From: Sphagnum compactum
Lineage: Eukaryota; Bryophyta; Sphagnopsida; Sphagnales
NCBI GenBank assembly: GCA_965153455.1
Contig: OZ234498.1
Coordinates: 6,138,001 to 6,202,000 of the forward strand
Length of the DNA stretch: 64,000 nt
Reading direction: 5' to 3'
This document shows, piece by piece, positions 38,671 through 49,912 of this stretch; position 1 is the stretch's first letter; each line of letters starts with the position of its first letter. Both the position numbers and the translations under genes were made by a program. Below the pieces are notes generated by a model. It was not told the DNA's origin, did no database searches, and saw nothing but the letters and a program-made list of their open reading frames with translations.

Positions 38671-40420
38671 AAGCTGGGTTTTTCGGTTTTGACCATTCAA
38701 AAGTTTCCCATTAATTTGAACACAAAGTTTGTTGATGTTCCAAGTATATTCAATTTGTTGGATTTGAGGTGAAACAAAAAGTGATGTGAATCAAAATATA
38801 TGAATGTCAATAATCATTCAAAAATACAAAAGGATTCCCAAAATGAGTCAAAAAATGAGTTTTAATGAGTATGTATAATACATGAAGTTATCTAATCATT
38901 ATCAATAGATCTCTAATCACTTTCAACCTCAATATCTTAGCTATCACTAGATGAAGCAAAAGAAATGCCTTCAACCTGTCAATAATGAGCCATCGCATCA
39001 TGTGCATTTTGCACATGGTGTCAAGTGAAAAGTTGGTGGTTGGCCATTGCAATCTTGATTGCATCACCCACAAACTCCTCCATAGTTGTGCCACGAATCT
39101 TAAAAGTCAAATATAAAGATAGTTAGGATTCAAGAACATCGATTACAAAGATTGTGATGTGATTTGCATGAACACTATGAAATGCAAATAAACTTACCGG
39201 CCATGCATCATTTCTAATTCATGATATGAGTAGCTTGATCTTGGAATGTCATGTTGTTTTATTGGAACCCTTCTTCCAACTCCAAAAATCCCAAAAGGCC
39301 TCAGGGCCTTCGCATATGCTACCTTTCTCCCACAAATTAATGATGCAAGTTCTTCGTCCTTCTCAACCTTGTCCCAAAACATGAGGGGGGATGGACACCA
39401 CACCCCACTTAAGAATGCTGAGGATATTGGTCAAGTGTGAGGATCTGCTTTGAATGCACTCACATAGAAGGAATGCATTCACACATAAATACAATGCTAG
39501 TTTTCCATTTGTTCTTTCACCATTTTTTGTTTCTAGCCTCCATAGCATGATCCAAAATTTAATGGAACCCATCCTACTAAGAATGTTACCAAGAAAGATT
39601 GGCATTCACTACTGGTGGCGATTTTAGTTTCCATGTGCACATAATTGCTTACAAATGTTGTGAATTTTGAGTGAGGTGAAATGGCAAAAGGGGCCCATAG
39701 TGGGAAGGGTTGTGGCATCCGACAATGTAAGGTGGTAATCTAGGTGGCACCAAACCTAAACTATTGATCAAGTGGATGGCTTATAGCTTATTGCCAAATG
39801 GTTGCATCTTTGTAACTTGCCTCCAATCTAATAGTCAAATTCCTTCAAGTTGATTTGCAAGGGTTTTTTTTTTGTTGCAAAGTTGTGAAATTTAGCCAAA
39901 AGAAAACACTAATAGTAGCATTTCCTATAATGGTGAAATTCAAAAATAAAAAATTCAAACCAAATGGAATCAAAGCTTCAATTGCAAGGATTGGAATGAT
40001 AATTTAGGGTTTCAATCATCTAAACAACAATATTTTTATTTGGGACAAATTTTTTTTCCTGACAAAAAAAGTTACGAAAAAATTTAAAAATTATTGGTTT
40101 TTTAATGTAAATTCAACTAGTTTTGCTATTTTTTAGAAATTTTCCCCAAAAATTTGAATATACCACAATATTGAAAAAATAAACCTTTGCTAGAAGTGAT
40201 CCAAAAAATAGTATACACTGCTAGAGTTCTTTACTTTATGTAGGAAGGGTTTCTTAAAACGAAATTTCTCATAATTGAGGAGATTTTTTTTTGGAAAATG
40301 GGAGAAAAAAAATTTTAAGGACCAGATTTGAGTGAAAGTTTTGAGGAAAAGTTACCAGATTTTTGCTTTAATCTAATAGGGTAGCAAACAATATAAATGG
40401 ATGCTTCATTTTTTTTACTT
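38671..40420. other. intergenic, no gene seen
   Basis: Short minus- and plus-strand frames around 38.9-39.7 kb overlap in opposite directions and carry no motif I know. The rest is AT-rich with homopolymer runs. Confidence 0.45.
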
Positions 40421-40576
40421 TCATTTTTTATTTTTAGACATCTTTGCTTTATTCATCTCATGGATGATCACCATTTTAACTACATAACATGAAAGGACAC
40501 CTTGTTTAATATGACATTTAAAATGGTGATCATCCATGAGATGAATAAAGCAAAGATGTCTAAAAATAAGAAATGA
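40421..40576. repeat. near-perfect palindrome, 59-bp arms and 38-bp loop
   Basis: The left arm 40421-40479 and right arm 40518-40576 are reverse complements with a single mismatch (left T at about 40427 against right G). The core reads GATGATCACCATTTT on the left and AAAATGGTGATCATC on the right. Transcription from either strand would give a long RNA hairpin. It may be a foldback MITE, a young inverted duplication, or a small-RNA precursor. No target duplication was identified. Confidence 0.95.
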
Positions 40577-40935
40577 CATATCAAGGATCAACATTTTTGC
40601 ATCTTTCTAAAATGTGGGAAAAATCTGAAACACAAAGATGTGGAGGTGTCTTTGAATTGAAATGCATGAAAAAATCTTGACTATGTTTTTGTAAATTTTT
40701 CATATGTCTCCAATTAGTTAAAAACCCCCAATCCATTGATGATTGATATAGCTTTTATACATTTATGACCACTAGACCTTGCCATATGGTAATAATTGAA
40801 CGATGTAAGAATTTTATTTTATTTTGACACATTTGGGCTTGTAAATATGAATTGTAATTTTCAGATTTTTGGGGATAAACATGGATTATATATTTTGGTT
40901 TATTTGTCTCAAAATCTCGATCCTTGATATGTCAT
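40573..40935. repeat. second, wider inverted repeat overlapping the palindrome
   Basis: ATGACATATCAAGGATC at 40573-40589 is matched by GATCCTTGATATGTCAT at 40919-40935. The arms are 17 perfect bases and enclose about 330 bases. The left arm overlaps the right end of the 59-bp palindrome, so the two structures may be parts of one foldback element. Confidence 0.7.
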
Positions 40936-42872
40936 ATATTTAAAATCATCCAAAAGTTCATGTAATTTATTTGAGATGTTTTATACATATCATTAATTAG
41001 CTAATTGACCACATGTTTTCATTTTCAAAACATGTGATATTCTTGAATATTTATGTTTTAAAATATATTCACTAGTTAACTATAATATTATTGTTACTAT
41101 ACCTATGAAATGCTAGCTAGCACATATAAAGAGATATTTCATGATGAGATCACTCTTATTTAACTTTGTCATATGATAAATCAAAAAATATAATCTTGTA
41201 ATTTGAAGGTAAAATATATTGATTTATGATATGTCCAATAAGGTGGATCTATTGATTCAAAATGACGTTGTTAATAGATGTATTGGTCCATATATGGTCT
41301 ATTTGTGTATTGTCAACAATTGTGTTTTAAAAAAAAAAGTAAATTCAAAACTCTATATGTCCATACATGTTTGTAACATTTTTTTATTGTGACGTTTTTG
41401 TTAGCATGCCTATGTTAGAAACTCCAATTGTTGTAGTAGGGCACTTCAAAAGCATATTATCTATAAAAAAATTGGCATCAAAAGGAAAGAAAATGCTTGC
41501 ATTTTAGGCTTAAACTACATTTACATTAATTTCTTCACATTGGTTTTCATTAAAAAGTGTTGCAATAAATTCTACATGAAAATTTGTTATAAGTTAGTTG
41601 TTAGTGATAAGAAAACAATGTTATCATACAATATTATTGTTTCATGTTCAGAAAAATAATATAAAATCCCAAATTTGTCTAATTATACATCAACATAAAT
41701 TTTTCTGCTTTTCCAAACATTTTTTATTACTTTTCATTAAGGCAAAGAATATGGCATGCTAGTAAATTTGGATATGTTAAAATATTTTAAAGAATGAATA
41801 CTAAAGGATTGTACAACTATAAAATTCTCTACAATAAATTTTAAGAAAGACACAAACCCGAAATTACAACTAGAATTATAAAAAAATGCTAAATAAAATA
41901 ATTCCTAAATTAAAACCATAACATCAATAAAAGCACAAAACCTTAAGTTATAACCTTAATATCAAGAAAATTGCAAACCTTCAAATTGATGTTAAGTGTT
42001 CTAAACTTCATTCTAATCAAATTTGAAAACTTAAAGAACAATCCAAAACAAAAGGTTAAAACTAGAACCTTAAATCAAACCATATCTATAAAAACAAATT
42101 GAAATCTAAATAGTAAGAACTTAAAAAATGAAACCATAGTTACAAATTTGAAAAAAATCTTTAAATAAATTGACATGATGTTAACTAAAATTTTAAATCA
42201 TAATTTTAAATTCTAAAGCTAAAACTCAAACCATAAAATAAAACTTTTTATCCTTTAAATGCAAAATATACATAATTGAAAACATAAGACAAAAACCTTG
42301 AACTAAGAAATTGAAAATATATTTTAAAACACTAAATTGAAATTTAGAATGGAATTAATACTTTCAGTTGAGACTAAAAGTTAAATCTTAAATTTTTAGT
42401 TATTAATTAGAAGCCTAATGTGTAGACTTAGGACTCAAACTAAAAAAGAAATCATTAACTAAATGGGGGGGGTGTGTGTGGGGGAAACTTTGTATTTGTT
42501 GGGTACACCTTACATTCAAAGAGTATTATTTCGCTACTTATTTGTAAATTAGATTATTTTTTATGTACATTCTTTATTGATAAATATGGTAATATTTGGT
42601 AATTGGAAAATTAAAAATATTACTTATAAAATAAAAAATACTAATTTGACCTAGAAATAAAATGCATAAATTTTGTAAATGTATAATTGATTTTGAAAAG
42701 GATCAAAAACCACCATTTGTTCTATTGCAAAAATTACTACACATAGACAATGCAACATGAGTTTCATGAAAAAGGCTGAAGTTTAAACCATGGCCTTGCA
42801 ATAAGTTAGTCAGCAAGCAATTTCACATTCTGGAGTGGGAATGCAACATCCCTTCTCAGGATTTGGCCATAC
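40936..42872. other. AT-rich intergenic DNA, no gene seen
   Basis: Long A/T-rich sequence holds many 'aaccttaaa'-like words (about 41.8-42.4 kb) but no open frame of interest. A G-rich run followed by TGTGTGTG lies at 42463-42485. Confidence 0.55.
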
Positions 42873-42875
42873 TTA

Positions 42876-43699
42876 GGGCGACTTTAGACAAGGGTCTAAG
42901 GAGCAGGGTCCAATGAAATCGAGTATATCTATTGGTTAAGAGTTTTAAATTGGTCCCAAGGTCTTTAGATGAAGGTTCGAAACCAAGACAAATCAAATTC
43001 TGATTTAGTTTACATAACATCATTTTGGAGGGAAACCCAATTGGTTTAGTCCAAAAAGATGAAGTTAAAGGAAATCTCATGGTTTGGAACCAAAATGTAA
43101 GCTAAGGTCCAAGGTTGCTAATTTTTTTGTTTTTTGGTTTTTTCACTGTGTTTTGTTACCCTTTTTGCTCAAATTCTATGAAAATGGAAAACATGTTATG
43201 GATTGAAGACGTTGTTGAGTGCACACTAGCTACCCCATTTTATACTGATTTTAGAATTGACATGACTAATTTTGTGAATCCTCACAAGGTGGTTGTTAGA
43301 AGAATGCATTTTCAACCTGAGTCCTATTATCTTATGCTTACACTCACCCAAAAAAGAGCTTAAAGGAGAGCTCTTCCATTGGAAGTCAAAGTCCATTTAG
43401 AGCCATCAATATCTTTGTGTCTACGCTCATCCATTGTGTGTAATAAGAGTAAAAAAGAAAAATAAAATCATGAAAAATAAGAGGAAGAAATAAAAAACCG
43501 AAGGTTCACCTAATCCTTTCACATGTGAAGGACACATTTTTGATATTGGACCCTGGAATTAGACCCCAAGCCATTAGACACACTCATTGTACCTTAGGAG
43601 TGGTTTCTTTAAATGTGAAGAAAGGTCCAATTCAAGGTTCAATTTGCTTCAAATTGGTCCCTGGGCTTTTGGTCCTTGGACCCGTGTCGAAGGTGGCCC
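42876..43699. mobile_element. 824-bp TIR element with TTA duplication, PIF/Harbinger-like
   Basis: The left end begins GGGCGACTTTAGACAAGGG and continues TCTAAGGA. The right end, read inward on the other strand, begins GGGCCACCTTCGACACGGG and continues TCCAAGGA. The first 27 bases agree at 22 positions. TTA flanks both sides (42873-42875 and 43700-43702), matching the 3-bp TWA duplication of PIF/Harbinger elements. No transposase is visible inside, so it would be non-autonomous. The superfamily call is inferred from the duplication and length. Confidence 0.72.
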
Positions 43700-43702
43700 T
43701 TA

Positions 43703-45430
43703 GTTTGGGTGTTTGTGTGTGATATTCTCCTTCCAAGATCCAAATAGGTTGGGTAAATGGATGGTGCATTGTAACAAACTCACAATTTGTTGATTGTTTT
43801 GGTAGGAACGTGTCCATTAATATAATACCAAATCTAGTTTTGAAAAGAATCTAGAACTAGAGACCCGCTGGTTTTGGTTTCTGAAATGTTTCAAAACCCA
43901 ACAATTTTCAGGTCCAAGTTTTTAAAAAGAACCATTGCTTATGGGGCAAGCACTTAAAGGTGTAACAAATTTAATGTAGCATTGGGCTTGATGTAGTTTC
44001 AAGGTAGTGTGCTCAACAAGGAAACTATTTTACTTTATTTGGATTGTATTCAAATTATGATTAACATTTTAATGATATTTTTGGCACCCTTATTTCACGA
44101 AAAAAATTCTTGTTTAAATGATTAAAATCCTCCTCCCAAGCCTTTAATCCAAAGGTTAAAAGTTTGATTCTTTTGCCAAATTTTCATTTTTTTTCATGGA
44201 CGGATGAAAAAGGGGATGCAACCCTCGGGCAACTTTCTCGAACAAGTTGCCCGCCAAAGGTGAAGACTTGCAAATTCCTTTGAGTAGAAGGGGATTTAAT
44301 CCACTTTTCTCAGCTTTCTTGGGGAGAAAGAGACTTAACCAAATTTCATTTGGCAACTTTTTTGACCAAGTCGCTTGGGGAAGAAGGGGGACTTGCAACT
44401 TCCTCAAGGAAAAGAAAGTTTCTTCAAGTTTCTTCAAGCAATTTCCTTAACCAAGTTGCATAAGGCACAAGAGGCCCGAGTCAAGTTTATGAGAAAACAT
44501 CCCTGTTTCAGGGCAATTTGATTAGGGCTTCCAAGCCTTCCAATTCCCTAAGAAAGGTTACACAATGGATGAATATTGTATGTGTTAATTTATTCTACAA
44601 CTTGTCATTTATGTTGTACAAAATTTTTTCAACTTCACATTCATTCTATAACTTTTCAGCCATAAATGAAACCTTTTTTCACCTTCTCATTCATTACGTA
44701 ACTTTTAATCCACATTCCATAAAAAAAATCGCCAAAATTTCAGGAAAAAAAATATTTTTCTGAAATTTGGTTGCCTCATTTGTTTTCTGATTTGAGCTTG
44801 ATAGCATATTTAAACTAATCACTTTTAATTATTTGGACATGTTCTAAAAACTTGTTACCATTCAATGCTAAACTCTCTTGGGATGCTAGCCAATGATGGA
44901 ACATCAAAAAATTCAAAGAAATATCACTGCTATTACTATGTCCAAAAGGTATTCCACACCGAATGTTGTAAGTTATGGATCAATTAAAAAGAATTTGGAA
45001 ATATTTCATGAAATTATGCTCTCTATGTACTAGAATAACATTATCCCCAAAATATAAATTTGAATGATTTCTGATGGCATCATAGGGTTTTCTAAGTAGA
45101 CCAGATCATGTTTTGAGGTATTCATGTAATATGGTATTGCAAATCTTAAACATAACTCAAAGAAAAAGTGAATTCATTTTGGATTAGAATTGGCACTCCT
45201 AGGTAAAGGACTTTTGAAGCTGTTGGGGAAAATATTTATCCTTTTTCAGGAACTCTGAATTGGAGGGTTTCCAAATACAACCCCACTTTAAAGTTATCTA
45301 CAAAATTACACCCATTCGGCATTAGTGTTTGGGCACCAATTTGGACGCCAGTTTCCCATGTCACGCCCAGTTGGAGATTGTCTCTAAAGACATCCACAGT
45401 GAACACCAAATTATGGAAAATCAAGAAAAT
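43703..45430. other. intergenic, no gene seen
   Basis: Between about 44.16 and 44.46 kb, words such as AAGTTGCCC, CAACTT and TTCTTCAAG recur, and open frames exist on both strands. Neither translation is recognisable. The remainder is AT-rich. Confidence 0.45.
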
Positions 45431-45439
45431 TGATGACTT

Positions 45440-45990
45440 TCATTGTCCAGAAGCTCTGTTGCATTCCTCCGAAGCTCTGCCATCGTTCTAGAAGCTCCAC
45501 CATCGCTCTAGAAGCTCTGTTGTGCTCCTCTGAAGTTTTACCATTGTCATCGCCATTGCTAGAGGAGGGAGAGTGAGGAGCAAGGAACCAAAGGACGCAG
45601 CCAAGAGCCGTGCATGCCTAGCTCTTGGTTGGTCCTCTTACTCATGTGCACATTTTTCCTTTGCTCGCTCCTCTTCCTGGTCAGGACCCTCTTGCTCCTA
45701 GTAGTGCTCCTGGTGTTCACTCCTTGTCGCTGCTTTTCCTTGTTTGCTCCTAGTGCTCATTCTTGGTGCTCCTCTTCCCTGTTCGTTCTTAGTGCTTCTT
45801 CCTGGTTGCTTCTCCTCCCTACTCACTCCTAGTGCTCCTGGTGGTAACTCCTGGTCGCTCCTCTTTCTTGCTCGCTCCTAGTGCTCTTCTTTCCTGATTG
45901 CTCTTTGATGTTCCTCTTTCTTAATCACTCCTTGGTGCTCCCTGGTGCTCCTATTTCCTAATTGCTCTTGAACACTAAACCCCTTACTCC
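45440..45990 (+). repeat. CT-rich cryptic tandem repeat
   Basis: Variants of GAAGCTCTG/CCATCG (about 45450-45545) are followed by repeated CTCCTAGTGCTCCTGGT and TTGCTCGCTCCT (about 45610-45990), with an irregular period near 25-50 bases. It resembles the 32.4 kb array in composition. The 72-codon open frame inside is a by-product of the repeat. Confidence 0.7.
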
Positions 45991-46081
45991 CTGGTGCTCT
46001 TGAAGCTCCTCTTGGTTGTTCCTATTTTTTGGATTTTTTAAAGTTGTAATTGGTCGTATCATTTTGATTTGGTTAGTTTTG

Positions 46082-46860
46082 GTTTTTGTAATAGGATGAG
46101 AATTCGAAGTGAATTGAAGCAGATTCGAAATGGTGCAGGCATGAATGCACCAAATGCACCCACGCTTGCAGAAATGGAAGTGGAAATTTAGCTTGTAGGT
46201 GGAAGTGAAGAGGTTCAACCAGTTGGTGGAAGCCCAGATGTTGCAATAGAGGTTAAGCTAGTTATTGAAGTTGGCGAGGCTCAGCTTTTTGATGGAAGGG
46301 AAAATCTTCCTCCATTACAATCAAATTTTGGATTGATAAAAGAACATCATCATACACTTATGGTCTATGTGCCTCCTAAAGGTGTTGAATTTTTGTATAC
46401 TTACAAGACATTACCACATTCATCTCTCACATTGAGTGATGAGGTTTTTTTTTTTGTCAAATTCTTTGTTGCAATACCCCTATTGTGAAAAGCTTATGTC
46501 TAATTAATCAATGCATTCATAATTTGGAGTACCTTGCAATACTTGCATTTTCTATTTAAAACCAACATCATTAGCTGTAATACCTACATTATATGTCTTT
46601 TATATATGAATCTGGTTTTTTTTGGTATGCTGGTTTAAGAACAATGGGCCATTGGGGGTAGCCAAGGAAGGGGTTGAATGGGCCAAGGTTGGGAAGAGAT
46701 TCACATGCAAGGTGGGTGCATGTGATGTCTCTTACATGACAAAATTTTTCTTTAGAAGCATCTCAACGGAACTCATCATCTTGCCATGGAACAAAGTAAA
46801 TTTAATCATTTGTCTACTTAGCATGAGGGGCCAAGGCACAAAGACCGTGCATCCATGAAT
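46082..46860 (+). pseudogene. zinc-finger coding remnant, probably transposon-derived (part 1)
   Basis: The plus strand first reads MRIRSELKQIRNGAG and continues, with an internal stop, to about 46440. A break of about 180 bases contains GCAATAC words. A second frame at 46622-46858 then reads GVEWAKVGKRFTCKVGACDVSY. The CxxxxC spacing and following residues resemble the start of a C2H2 finger. Downstream, in another frame, comes a segment like GPRHKDRASMNAKVLANPL. The pattern recalls multi-copy plant ORFs associated with DNA transposons, but I cannot name the family with confidence. Confidence 0.45.
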
Positions 46861-47779
46861 GCAAAGGTCTTAGCTAACCCCTTAGTTCAACTATGACGAA
46901 ATGATCAGAAGGCCAATGCTCGTGCCAAAAAAAATAAAATTGAGCAGTGGGAGCAACTTCAAGCTGATGTGGAATGCACCTTTTCGGTTCGAATGAACTT
47001 CACACATAATTGATATGCTCCTAATGCTAAAGGAAAAAACATGAAATCAAAAGACATTAGACTTTTTTGTGAAGTTCATTCCAAGAAGATCACGATACAT
47101 ATCTTCGTTTTGAACCATTTGACTTGATTTGGGTGTTCTTTGGTTAGGATTGGATCTAATATGTTAGGCTAGTTTTAAACACAAATCTTTTGAATGAGGA
47201 GCTTAGGAGCGATGCAAACACACTGTTCCTACGGGCCTAAGGTATTTAGGAGGACCAAATTGAATGCAAAACAGTACACAAGTTCTCAAATAAAAAACGT
47301 TCAAATATTTTTTTGTTTTCTGTAGTTGTGCAAGGTTTGAAGGTCATCAGAATCCCAAAAGTTGTAGGGTTTAGGGTTCAAACTTGGCTTGCTAAAAATG
47401 TTTCGTTGAGTTTGTGTTTTTTACTTAAGTGTTAATCAGCCTTTCTTTTGGTTTCTTGCTAAGCGGTTTGTTGTGAAAGCTTTGCAACACATCTAAGGTC
47501 ACTAATTTTTTCCCTATCAAATTTACAATCATTGTTGTGGAAATGATGCCTTTGAAGCCTCCATAGAACTTAAAGTTTCATCTCTTCTTATCAACTTCTA
47601 TAGTACTTGATTTTACTACAAACCACACACCCAACGAAGCACCTAACATTTCTACTAGTTTAGCCCCCTCCTCATTGTCACCTGCATCTCTTGTTGTAGT
47701 GAAGGGTAAAAGTTTGTTGGTTTTTGAATTTACACCCACATTTAAGTCTATAGATCAAAAATTAGGCCCTAGAAATAAT

Positions 47780-48330
47780 GAACCAAAAAAAAAGAGGCCA
47801 AAATTATCTAAATGGGAAATAAACAAAGTTTTTCAAGATTGATGGGTAACTAGGTTCCCTTGGTTTGAACCAATATGTGGACCAGATGGAAAAATGAAAA
47901 TGGTTAAATGCAAAATTTGCTTTGACATTAAGGGGAAGGAAAAACTTCTAGTTCTAAAATTAGATTCCTCATCAAACATTTTGGAGTGAGGAAATGTAGC
48001 AAGGCTAAACTAGGAATTATTCTAGGGCAATCTTTTCTTTGTCCTTATAATGCACACATGAAAAATGAAAAGTTGCATGCCTCCAAAGGATGTGTTACAG
48101 TTGCAGTGCAAGTTGTAAATGGTGACAAAACATAGAAGAAAAAAAATACCTACAATTTGTTGTAATCTTCCATTTGCTCTAGCAAAGACGCCCAATGAGA
48201 GAAGGTCATCATTTGCACTTTCTAGAAATAAGTTTAATTATCCTACCAAAAGTAGATGAGAGTTTTACTACATGTTTCATTGGATTCAAAATCGGGAACT
48301 ATCTTGTTAGGTAGCTTGTTTGCAAAGATG
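47780..48330 (+). pseudogene. BED-like zinc-finger remnant of a transposase-type protein (part 2)
   Basis: In one frame (with a stop) the translation reads WVTRFPWFEPICGPDG, then VKCKICFDIKGKEKLLVLKL. After a frameshift near 47960 it continues as LIKHFGVRKCSKAK and LCPYNAHMKNEKLHASKG. Cys-x2-Cys followed by a Lys-His and Cys pattern resembles BED/hAT-type zinc fingers. Several stops make it a pseudogene. With the fragment at 46.1-46.9 kb it may come from one element. Confidence 0.45.
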
Positions 48331-48879
48331 TTGTGTCAAATTGAGCCTTTGTCTATTCTCTTTTGAAAACATATGAAGGGCCTTTGACAAAGAAAGTATA
48401 GATCAACAACTCTTGACATTCAATAGCCAATAAAACTTGCCATATTGAAGCATTTGTTAGCACAATGCTACAATGCTAAAAATCCAATAGCCAATAATAT
48501 TTAAATATTGAAATAATACTTAGTCACTTGAACATACAACACTTCGCAATTGTCGCTAGCAAGTTATGAACATACACAAATCATGATAGCCACACCTAGA
48601 GAAAAATGTTTTCTTTGTAGCCAACTGGATCCACCTACCCCCAAAAACATAGCCAAATGGGCATACAAGCATTGACAATTTGTAACCAATCAACCTACCT
48701 CACAAATTTGAGAAAAAAAACACTGGCTGCTATCCAGTTGGGGGGAGGTGGGGTGGGGGTCTTGGGAAAAAATGGCCAAAAGTTGCCATATTGCAAGGGA
48801 AAAAAAGAAGCTGGAATTGCCACACCTATTTAGACAATGAGTTCCAGCTTGTTGAGACTATATAGCAGGAACCCTAAAT
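48331..48879. other. intergenic, no gene seen
   Basis: AT-rich sequence leads into the repeat array at 48.9 kb. At about 48600-48740 words of the same dispersed family appear (TGTAGCCAACTGG, ATAGCCAAATGGG, ACCTACCTCACAAA). A G-rich tract lies at about 48738-48760. Confidence 0.5.
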
Positions 48880-49510
48880 TTCTTCTGATGTTGTCTCTGA
48901 CATATAGCCAAAATTTGGAGCCAATATAGAGCAGGAATTTTTTTTTGATGTCCTCTCTGACCTGTAGCCAAATTTGGCTAAAGTCCTCTTATGGACGATT
49001 GCCACCAACTCACAGACCTCACAAAATGGGGAAAAAAAAAGGCCCTGGAGCCTACTACTTAGAGAGTGCAAGGAAGAAGCACAACCCATAAGCCACACTA
49101 GGTAGGTACATTGTGCAATATGCTCTCTGACTTGTAGCCAAATTTCACTAAGTCCTCTTGTGGACGATTGCCACAAAATTGGACAAAAAAAATGCCCTGG
49201 AACCTACTACTTCTTACAGAGTGCGAGGTTGGAGCACAGCACACTAGTCACACTAGGTAGGTAAGTAGGTACAATGTGCGATGTGCCAAATTTTGCTTGA
49301 GTCCTCTTATGGATGATCGCCAACCCACCTACCTCACGAAATTTTTAACTTACAAACCTGGAGCCTGCTCCTTCGATCATTCCCAGCGGTGCTCAGTATG
49401 CGACCTGCACATGAAAATTGGATGAAGAAAAGTCAAAACATGCCGGTTTGGCGCAGCAGAATGGTTTGCGAGGCTGGAGCACAACACACAACGGCATAGT
49501 AGGTACTTAT
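48880..49510. repeat. tandem array of the TAGCCAAATTTGGCTA repeat, units about 165 bp
   Basis: Full units at about 48946-49118 and 49120-49280 each contain CTCTCTGAC(C/T)TGTAGCCAAATTT, AGTCCTCTTRTGGACGATTG, CACAAAA, GCCCTGGA.CCTACTACTT, GCAAG/GCGAGG, GGAGCACA, CACACTAGGTAGGTA and ACA.TGTGC. Partial units lie on either side (about 48890-48945, 49281-49371, 49458-49510). The array ends some 400 bases before the LSD1-type start codon. It may therefore lie in or near that promoter. Confidence 0.8.
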
Positions 49511-49912
49511 TACACACTAGTGCGAGCAAAGTGAACACAGCGAGCGAGAAATGTCCGCGACGTGGCAAGGGTCGAGTTTGCAGACAAATCTGGATCGCGC
49601 TCGCAGGTAATTTGTCGCGGTCGAGTTGTGGAAGGTACGTTTGAGAAGGCGTGTTTGAGCACGTTGTTGGCATTGTAGAAGTCTTGAGTGCAGGAACGAG
49701 GCAGAAAGGCAGCGGTAGACGCGGGAGGAGGACGGGTTTTGTGTTGTTGTAGAATAGGAAAAGGGTTTTAAGGGTTTCAACTCTCAGGGTTCAGGTGGAG
49801 GGGTTAGGGCTAGAGGAAAAGAGAAGAGCTTGCGGAGTTTTCTGGAGGGGGAGCGGGGAAAGGCAAGAGCGAGAGAGAGAGAGAGCAGACGGCTGTGGTT
49901 GTGGTGATCGTG
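49511..49912 (+). promoter_or_regulatory. putative LSD1/LOL promoter and 5' leader
   Basis: This relatively GC-rich, CpG-containing stretch lies immediately upstream of the ATG. It holds CGCGACGTGGCAAG near 49556, whose ACGT core resembles plant bZIP/ABRE-type sites, and a GA repeat at about 49869-49885 in the likely leader. No TATA box is clear. The start site is unknown. Confidence 0.45.
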
